DNA of 11,903 nucleotides, taken from JBBSVE01 sp038233815 (GTDB lineage: Bacteria; Pseudomonadota; Alphaproteobacteria; Rhodobacterales; Rhodobacteraceae). Under the pieces are notes generated by a model. That model was given only the letters and a program-made list of their open reading frames with translations, searched no databases and was not told the origin of the DNA. Location of the stretch: positions 1-11,903 of the forward strand of contig JBBSVE010000097.1 in NCBI GenBank assembly GCA_038233815.1, read 5' to 3'. Within the stretch, counting starts at the first letter, position 1. Every line of letters starts with the position of its first letter. This document shows, piece by piece, positions 7,010-11,903 of this stretch. The position numbers and the translations under genes were made by a program.

Positions 7010-7038
7010 TTGCCGTGCGGGGCCCTACCCTTTAGACA
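7010..7038 (+). promoter_or_regulatory. Candidate ppiD-trpE promoter
   Basis: TTGCCG (7010-7015), a 17-base spacer and TAGACA (7033-7038) lie 32 bp before the ppiD-like start. This is the best hexamer pair in the 80-bp gap. Since trpE follows without a gap, this promoter probably also drives trpE. No trp leader peptide or attenuator is seen here. Confidence 0.4.
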
Positions 7039-7069
7039 GTCTCAATTCCCGTCACCGACAGGCAGTGCC

Positions 7070-8935
7070 ATGGCGAAATCTCCCGAACCCGAAAGCAAGA
7101 GCAAAGGCAAGAAGGCCGCCTCCTCGGTTGTCTGGGTGCTGATGGGCCTGCTGGTCCTGGGCCTCGGCGGCTTCGGCGTCACAAACTTTGGCGGCGGTCG
7201 GCAGATCATCGGCACCGTGGGCGACCGCGAGATCGAGATGACAGACTATCAGCGCGCGCTTCAACAACAGCTTGACGCGATGTCAGCGCAGACCAAGCAG
7301 ACCGTGACTTTCCAGCAGGCGGAGGGGTTCGGCCTCGACGCGCAGGTGCGTCGGCAACTCGTGACCACCGCCGCACTGGAGAATGAGGCGCAGCGCATCG
7401 GTCTTTCGGTGGGCGACCAGCGCGTGGCCAAGGAGATCACGGTGATGCCGGTGTTCCACGGCATTGCGGGCAGCTTCGACCGCGACGCCTACCGTGCGAC
7501 GCTGGAACGCAACCGCATGACGGAAGCCTCGTTCGAGGGAAAGGTCCGCGACGACCTCACCCGCTCCCTTCTCCAAGGCGCAGTGGCGGGCGGGGTCGCG
7601 GCACCCCCAGCCCTCGTCGACACGCTCTATACCTACATTTCCGAACGGCGCGGCCTCACGGTGCTGAAGCTGACGGAGGCCGATCTGGCGACCCCCGTGC
7701 CTGCACCGACGGACGCAGAGCTGCAGGCCTTCTACAAGGACCATATCGCGGATTTCACCGCTCCCGAGGCAAAGCGGATCACCTACGCGTCGCTTCTGCC
7801 CGAAAGCATTGCGGCCAAGCAGCCGGTGGACGAGGATGCACTGAAAAAGCTCTATCAGGAGCGGATCGCGGAGTATGTCCAGCCCGAACACCGGCTGGTG
7901 GAGCGGCTCGTCTACCCGACGGAGGCCGAGGCGGTGGCCGCAAAAGCGCGCCTCGACGCGGGGACAAATTTTGAGACGCTGGTGAAGGATCGCGGCGTGC
8001 AGCTTTCCGACATCGATCTGGGTGACGTGGCAGAGGCCGATCTTGGCGCTGCGGGCCCTGCGGTCTTTGCGCTGACGGCGCCCGGCGTCGTGGGACCGTT
8101 CGCCTCCGATTTCGGACCGGCATTGTTCCGTATGAACGGCATCCTCGCCGCGCAGAGCACGAGCTTCGAGCAGGCCCAACCCGACCTCACCGCGGAGTTC
8201 GCGACCGATGCCGCCCGCCGCGCCATCGCGGATGAACGCGAAGCCCTCGACGACCGGCTCGCGGGTGGCGATACGCTGGAGCAGCTGGCCGACGAGACCG
8301 ACATGACGCTCGGCACGATCGACTTTTCGAAAGCCTCGGACGACATCATTGCGGGTTATCCCGCCTTCCGCACCGCGGCGGAACAGGTGAAGGAAGGCGA
8401 CTTTCCCCAGATCGTGCAGCTCGACGATGGCGGAATCGTGGCGATGCGGCTCGACAAGATTGTGCCGGCCGCCCCGATCCCCTTCGATCAGGCGAAGGAC
8501 GCGGTGACGACCGCATGGACCGCCGACGCCACCGCCAAGGCCCTGTCGGCCCGCGCGGCAGAGATCCGGTCCGGCGTCGAGGGCGGCAAGACGTTGAGCA
8601 ACTACGGCCCCGTCGATGTCACCGCGTCGATCACCCGGTCGGGCACCATCGCCGACGCGCCGCCGGAGCTGTTGCAGACCGTGTTCACCATGAAGCCCGG
8701 CGAGGTCCGCGTGATCGAGGCGGCGGATTTCGTTGCGGTCGTGCGGCTCGATACGGTGACGCCGGGACCGACGGACGGCCCCGATGCGGCGGCGCTCAAG
8801 GCGTCACTGGCGGCACAGGCGCAGCAGGCGCTGTCGCAGGACGTGCTGGCGCTCTATTCCGGCGCGCTCGTCCAAGCGGCGGGTATCAGCATCAACGACG
8901 CCGCCGTCGCGGCCGTTCACGCGCAGTTCCGCTAG
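7070..8935 (+). CDS. PpiD/SurA-type membrane-anchored peptidyl-prolyl isomerase/foldase
   Basis: The product is 621 residues and likely a periplasmic chaperone for outer-membrane and secreted proteins, tethered to the inner membrane. A short Lys-rich cytoplasmic tail (residues 1-16) precedes one membrane segment at about 18-37 (VVWVLMGLLVLGLGGFGV). A SurA-N-like helical region follows, opening IIGTVGDREIEMTDYQRAL. A parvulin-like region lies at about 265-355 (LVERLVYPTEAEA ... GPFASDFGPALFRM), then a second repeat-like C-terminal half. The parvulin part looks divergent, so isomerase activity is not certain. The ATG at 7070 is preferred over an upstream frame start at 7001: it puts the tail and membrane anchor in the order seen in PpiD, and an AGG lies just upstream. 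The stop codon abuts the trpE start with no gap, an arrangement I believe recurs in Rhodobacterales. Confidence 0.85.
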   Translation: MAKSPEPESKSKGKKAASSVVWVLMGLLVLGLGGFGVTNFGGGRQIIGTVGDREIEMTDYQRALQQQLDAMSAQTKQTVTFQQAEGFGLDAQVRRQLVTTAALENEAQRIGLSVGDQRVAKEITVMPVFHGIAGSFDRDAYRATLERNRMTEASFEGKVRDDLTRSLLQGAVAGGVAAPPALVDTLYTYISERRGLTVLKLTEADLATPVPAPTDAELQAFYKDHIADFTAPEAKRITYASLLPESIAAKQPVDEDALKKLYQERIAEYVQPEHRLVERLVYPTEAEAVAAKARLDAGTNFETLVKDRGVQLSDIDLGDVAEADLGAAGPAVFALTAPGVVGPFASDFGPALFRMNGILAAQSTSFEQAQPDLTAEFATDAARRAIADEREALDDRLAGGDTLEQLADETDMTLGTIDFSKASDDIIAGYPAFRTAAEQVKEGDFPQIVQLDDGGIVAMRLDKIVPAAPIPFDQAKDAVTTAWTADATAKALSARAAEIRSGVEGGKTLSNYGPVDVTASITRSGTIADAPPELLQTVFTMKPGEVRVIEAADFVAVVRLDTVTPGPTDGPDAAALKASLAAQAQQALSQDVLALYSGALVQAAGISINDAAVAAVHAQFR

Positions 8936-10447
8936 GTGGCGACACTGCGGCCCGACTTTGCCGCGTTCGATGCGGCATGGCAGTCGGGGCGCAACATGCT
9001 GGTGTCCGCGAGCATTCCCGCCGATCTCGACACGCCGGTGTCCCTGATGCTGAAGCTGGGCGAGGCGCGGACCGACACGTTCATGCTGGAATCCGTCACC
9101 GGTGGCGAGGTCCGGGGGCGCTACTCGGTCGTGGGGATGAAACCCGACCTGATCTGGCGCTGTCGCGGGCAGCAGGTGGCAATCAACCGCGAAGCGCGCT
9201 TCGATCCGCAGGCGTTCCGCGCCGATCCCGCCCCGCCGCTGGAGAGTCTGCGCGCGCTGATTGCTGAGAGTGCGGTGGACATGCCGGACGGGCTGCCCGC
9301 CATCGCGGCGGGGCTGTTCGGCTATCTCGGCTATGACATGATCCGGCTGGTGGAGCATCTGCCCCACATCAACCCGGACCCGCTCGACCTCCCCGACGCG
9401 GTGCTGATGCGACCTTCGGTGGTCGCGGTCCTCGACGGCGTGAAGGGCGAGGTGACGGTGGTAGCCCCCGCATGGGCGTCTTCCGGTCTATCGGCGCGCG
9501 CGGCCTACGCGCAGGCAGCGGAACGGGTGATGGATGCGCTGCGCGACCTCGACCGTGCGCCCGCAGCGATGGCCAGCGCGGGCGAGGCGGTGCCGGTGGG
9601 TGCTGCGGTCTCCAACTTCACGCCCGAGGCCTACCGCGCGGCGGTGGAGCGGGCGCAGGCCTATATCCGCGCGGGCGACGTGTTTCAGGTCGTGCCTTCG
9701 CAGCGCTGGACGCAGACCTTCACGGCGCCGCCCTTCGCTCTCTACCGCTCGCTCCGACGCACCAACCCCTCGCCTTTCATGTTCTTCTTCAACTTCGGCG
9801 GCTTTCAGGTCGTCGGCGCCAGCCCGGAGATCCTCGTGCGGCTCCGTGAGGGCGAGGTCACGGTCCGCCCCATCGCAGGCACCCGCAAACGCGGCGCGAC
9901 GCCGGAGGAGGACCGCGCCAACGAGGTCGACCTCCTCGCCGACCCGAAAGAGCGGGCCGAGCATCTGATGCTGCTCGATCTGGGCCGCAACGATGTGGGC
10001 CGGGTGGCGCAGATCGGCACCGTCCATCCGACCGAACAATTCACGATCGAGCGTTACAGCCACGTCATGCACATCGTCTCCAATGTCGTGGGCCGGATCG
10101 CGGAGGGCGAGGATGCGCTGTCGGCGCTGCTCGCCGGTCTGCCCGCGGGCACCGTATCGGGCGCGCCAAAGGTCCGCGCAATGGAGATCATCGACGAGTT
10201 GGAGCCGGAAAAGCGCGGCATCTACGGCGGTGGCGTCGGCTATTTCGCCGCGAACGGAGAGATGGATTTCTGCATCGCCCTGCGCACCGCCGTTCTGAAG
10301 GACGGAAACCTCCACATCCAGGCCGGGGGCGGCGTGGTCCATGACAGCGACCCGGAAGCGGAATATCAGGAGACGGTGAGCAAATCTCGCGCCCTGCGAC
10401 AGGCGGCGGAGATGGCGGGACACTTCACCGGGCGCCGCAACGGCTGA
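8936..10447 (+). CDS. trpE: Anthranilate synthase component I
   Basis: With TrpG this makes anthranilate from chorismate and glutamine, the first committed step of tryptophan synthesis. The 503 residues fit the family. LES at residues 51-53 and NPSPFMFFF correspond to the tryptophan feedback site, so allosteric inhibition is likely. The catalytic C-terminal half has SFxPE-like GASPEILVRL, RPIAGTRKRG, LMLLDLGRNDVGRV, PAGTVSGAPKVRAMEIIDEL, GGGVGYF and QAGGGVVHDSDPEAEYQET. The start is a GTG immediately after the TAG of the foldase gene, and translation is probably coupled, as no good ribosome binding site is visible. trpG is not adjacent: a minus-strand gene intervenes. There is no room for a leader peptide before trpE. 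Confidence 0.96.
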   Translation: MATLRPDFAAFDAAWQSGRNMLVSASIPADLDTPVSLMLKLGEARTDTFMLESVTGGEVRGRYSVVGMKPDLIWRCRGQQVAINREARFDPQAFRADPAPPLESLRALIAESAVDMPDGLPAIAAGLFGYLGYDMIRLVEHLPHINPDPLDLPDAVLMRPSVVAVLDGVKGEVTVVAPAWASSGLSARAAYAQAAERVMDALRDLDRAPAAMASAGEAVPVGAAVSNFTPEAYRAAVERAQAYIRAGDVFQVVPSQRWTQTFTAPPFALYRSLRRTNPSPFMFFFNFGGFQVVGASPEILVRLREGEVTVRPIAGTRKRGATPEEDRANEVDLLADPKERAEHLMLLDLGRNDVGRVAQIGTVHPTEQFTIERYSHVMHIVSNVVGRIAEGEDALSALLAGLPAGTVSGAPKVRAMEIIDELEPEKRGIYGGGVGYFAANGEMDFCIALRTAVLKDGNLHIQAGGGVVHDSDPEAEYQETVSKSRALRQAAEMAGHFTGRRNG

Positions 10448-10506
10448 GGTTCAAACCCGGCAACGTATCAAGATCGGCAAAGCAGACAATCACCGCTGGG
10501 TGCCGA

Positions 10507-11055
10507 CTAGGGAGTGACCGCAGCGTCCGCAGGCATCGAGGGCTGACGGAACGGCGCATCCTCCGCAAACGGCGGTTCGGGCGGGCCGGGCGGAAGTCCC
10601 GCGGCAGGCGATGCGGCCTCGGCCTTCGGCCGGTCATCGGAATGGGAGCGCGCAGCCTGCGCCGCGAGGCCGCCTATCGCGGTCGGCGTGGCCGGCTCCG
10701 TGACCGAATCTCTCCCCGCGGGCAAGAGGGGCCTCTCACTGATGGCGGGAATTCCCAAGGGCGCGGCGCGCGTGGCCGCACTGTCCGGTCGGCTCATCCC
10801 CGTCGGCACCGCGTCGCGCGCGGGTGAGGCGGGCGCGCCGCCAGGCTCGAAATCCGGCAGCGTTGGGGGCGGCGACGTTATTGTCATGCTCCCTTCTCGG
10901 GCGGGCATGGCCAAGGGTGCGGCAGTCGCGGACGCCGCACCCAGCCCTCTGCCTTCAGGCGGCACAAAGAGCGCCTGCGACGCGATGCCGAGCGCCAGTG
11001 CAGCCGCCACGCCGCCCCAAGCGGCACCGGCCAGAAATCCACGGCTCTTTCTCAC
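10507..11055 (-). CDS. Signal-anchored Pro/Ala-rich protein of unknown function
   Basis: I do not recognise a catalytic domain. The product is 182 residues. VRKSRGFLAG leads into one hydrophobic segment (about 6-31, GFLAGAAWGGVAAALALGIASQALF), then a low-complexity tail rich in Pro, Ala, Ser and Glu to the end. It is probably an inner-membrane anchor with a disordered periplasmic tail. The GTG at 11053-11055 is chosen because GGGAGA lies about 5-10 bases upstream; an ATG extension to 11121 adds a basic, unlikely N-terminus. From memory, the anchor resembles the N-terminus of the divergent polysaccharide deacetylase family of Rhodobacterales, whose C-terminal enzyme domain is absent here. The gene may thus be a truncated remnant, but this is uncertain. 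It is convergent with trpE (59 bp) and divergent from trpG (116 bp). Confidence 0.6.
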   Translation of the reverse strand: MRKSRGFLAGAAWGGVAAALALGIASQALFVPPEGRGLGAASATAAPLAMPAREGSMTITSPPPTLPDFEPGGAPASPARDAVPTGMSRPDSAATRAAPLGIPAISERPLLPAGRDSVTEPATPTAIGGLAAQAARSHSDDRPKAEAASPAAGLPPGPPEPPFAEDAPFRQPSMPADAAVTP

Positions 11056-11094
11056 GATGTCTCCCTGCCACGCGCCCCGTCGGGGCAGTTTCCC

Positions 11095-11128
11095 TTGACG
11101 CCCCGCAACTCCGCGGCTCATGTATAGC
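11095..11128 (+). promoter_or_regulatory. Possible trpG promoter elements
   Basis: TTGACG (11095-11100) is a good -35. The best -10-like string, TATAGC (11123-11128, preceded by TG), is 22 bases away, which is too far for a standard promoter; CATGTA at an 18-base gap is poorer. The minus-strand gene upstream means trpGD must have a start of its own nearby. A GCCCC-GTC-GGGGC hairpin lies just before the -35. Confidence 0.25.
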
Positions 11129-11171
11129 GCGATGCGTGGCCGGGATCACCCCTGCCCCTCTGCGAGGCTCC

Positions 11172-11753
11172 GTGCTGCTTCTGGTCGATAATTACGACAG
11201 CTTCACCTATAATCTCGTCCATTATCTGGGCGAGATCGGCGCCGATGTGCGGGTGGAGCGTAATGACGCGATGGATGCGGGCGAGATGCTGGCGCTTGGA
11301 CCTTCGGCCATCGTCCTGTCCCCCGGCCCCTGCGACCCCGACCGTGCCGGGGTCTGCCTGCCGCTCACGCTCGCCGCGGCGGAGGCGGGCATCCCCCTCC
11401 TCGGCGTCTGCCTCGGGCACCAGACCATCGGGCAGGCGTTCGGCGGGCGTGTCGTGCGGTGCCACGAGATCGTGCACGGCAAGATGGGCGTGATCCACCA
11501 CGACGGCGCGGGCGTCTTTGCGGGTCTGCCCTCGCCCTTCCTCGCGACCCGGTATCACAGTCTGATCGTGGACCGCGATACGCTGCCCGATTGCCTCGAG
11601 GTGACGGCATGGCTCGCCGACGGCACGATCATGGGGCTGCGGCACCGGACCCTGCCGGTCGAAGGGGTGCAGTTCCACCCCGAGAGCATCGCCTCCGAGC
11701 ACGGGCACGCGCTGCTCCGAACGTTCCTCAAGTCCGGGACCGTCGCCGCGTGA
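11172..11753 (+). CDS. trpG: Anthranilate synthase component II, glutamine amidotransferase
   Basis: It releases ammonia from glutamine for TrpE. The 193 residues form a class I glutamine amidotransferase domain. LLLVDNYDSFTYNLVHYLGE begins it, then LSPGPCDPDRAG. The nucleophile is Cys80 in GVCLGHQTIGQAFGG, and His169 and Glu171 lie in VQFHPESI, giving a complete triad. HGKM and RYHSLIV are further family signatures. The GTG at 11172-11174 is chosen: it gives the usual N-terminus, with GAGG 6-9 bases upstream. The open frame extending far upstream is only antisense to the neighbouring minus-strand gene. It overlaps trpD by four bases (GTGA), so the two are coupled. Confidence 0.96.
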   Translation: MLLLVDNYDSFTYNLVHYLGEIGADVRVERNDAMDAGEMLALGPSAIVLSPGPCDPDRAGVCLPLTLAAAEAGIPLLGVCLGHQTIGQAFGGRVVRCHEIVHGKMGVIHHDGAGVFAGLPSPFLATRYHSLIVDRDTLPDCLEVTAWLADGTIMGLRHRTLPVEGVQFHPESIASEHGHALLRTFLKSGTVAA

Positions 11754-11903
11754 GCGACCGGCTTAAGCCTCTGATCGGCCTCGCTGCCGACCGTGCCCTG
11801 ACGCGTGCAGAGGCGGAGACGGCCTTTGCCACCCTCTTCGACGGCGATGCGACCCCGGCGCAGATGGGCGGTTTCCTCATGGCGCTCCGCACGCGGGGGG
11901 AGA
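11750..11903 (+). CDS. trpD: Anthranilate phosphoribosyltransferase, N-terminal part (cut by window edge)
   Basis: It transfers phosphoribosyl from PRPP to anthranilate, the second step of tryptophan synthesis. Only 51 codons are visible, too few for an ordinary ORF call. The GTG at 11750-11752 overlaps the trpG stop (GTGA). The reading gives DRLKPLIGLAADRALTRAEA, then GDATPAQMGGFLMALRTRGE. This is the typical helical N-terminal domain of TrpD, with the TPAQMGGFLMALR block well conserved. The PRPP-binding glycine motif lies beyond the window. Confidence 0.9.
   Translation, partial: MSDRLKPLIGLAADRALTRAEAETAFATLFDGDATPAQMGGFLMALRTRGE

Noticed and set aside
7283..8179. 298-codon minus-strand open frame inside the foldase gene
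   Set aside because: Shadow of the plus-strand foldase; His/Arg/Gly-rich with no family features.
9488..10423. 311-codon minus-strand open frame inside trpE
   Set aside because: Shadow of trpE, whose motifs run unbroken on the plus strand.
11071..11083. GCCCC-GTC-GGGGC hairpin as an intrinsic terminator
   Set aside because: The stem is only 5 bp and no T-run follows on either strand.
10824..11171. Long N-terminal extension of the trpG reading frame
   Set aside because: The extension is antisense to the minus-strand gene and is low-complexity. GTG 11172 gives the normal TrpG N-terminus with a ribosome binding site.
11132..11191. Short ORF before trpG (MRGRDHPCPSARL...) as a trp leader peptide
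   Set aside because: It contains no Trp codon and no terminator/antiterminator pair is visible; it simply overlaps the trpG start in another frame.

Overview
This is a GC-rich window from an alphaproteobacterium, most likely Rhodobacterales (Roseobacter/Rhodobacter group). The lineage call is inferred from protein character (FabI, PdxH, a PpiD-like foldase, TrpE, TrpG, a tandem cold-shock protein), from the ppiD-trpE and trpGD linkage, and from the types of IS remnants. No similarity search was run.

Positions 1 to about 2230 are a graveyard of insertion sequences. They hold the left end of an IS3-family element running off the window, a short 5' scrap of an IS110-family transposase gene, a decayed integrase-core (DDE) element, and the 5' part of an IS5-family transposase gene. 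The DDE element lies exactly between the IS110 and IS5 scraps. Its transposase gene carries three lesions: an in-frame stop, a frameshift caused by triplication of a 16-bp unit, and a second frame break with apparent loss of a linker. The cluster ends just beyond the 3' end of a tRNA-Pro(UGG) gene (2400-2476).

Positions 2539 to 4315 are three housekeeping genes on the minus strand: pdxH (PMP/PNP oxidase), then a two-domain cold-shock protein gene, then an exported DUF192 protein gene that overlaps the cold-shock gene by one base (TGATG). Positions 4447 to 6989 are a plus-strand run of fabI, gpt and a class I/II aminotransferase with short gaps, probably one operon divergent from pdxH.

Positions 7070 to 10447 hold a membrane-anchored PpiD/SurA-type foldase gene followed with no gap by trpE. 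A minus-strand gene for a signal-anchored, Pro/Ala-rich protein (10507-11055) separates trpE from trpG. trpG then overlaps trpD by four bases, and trpD leaves the window. The two anthranilate synthase subunits are therefore encoded close together but in separate transcription units.

I found no CRISPR, toxin-antitoxin, phage-defence or otherwise unknown system. The most informative anomalies are the layered IS decay and the gene of unclear function inside the trp region.
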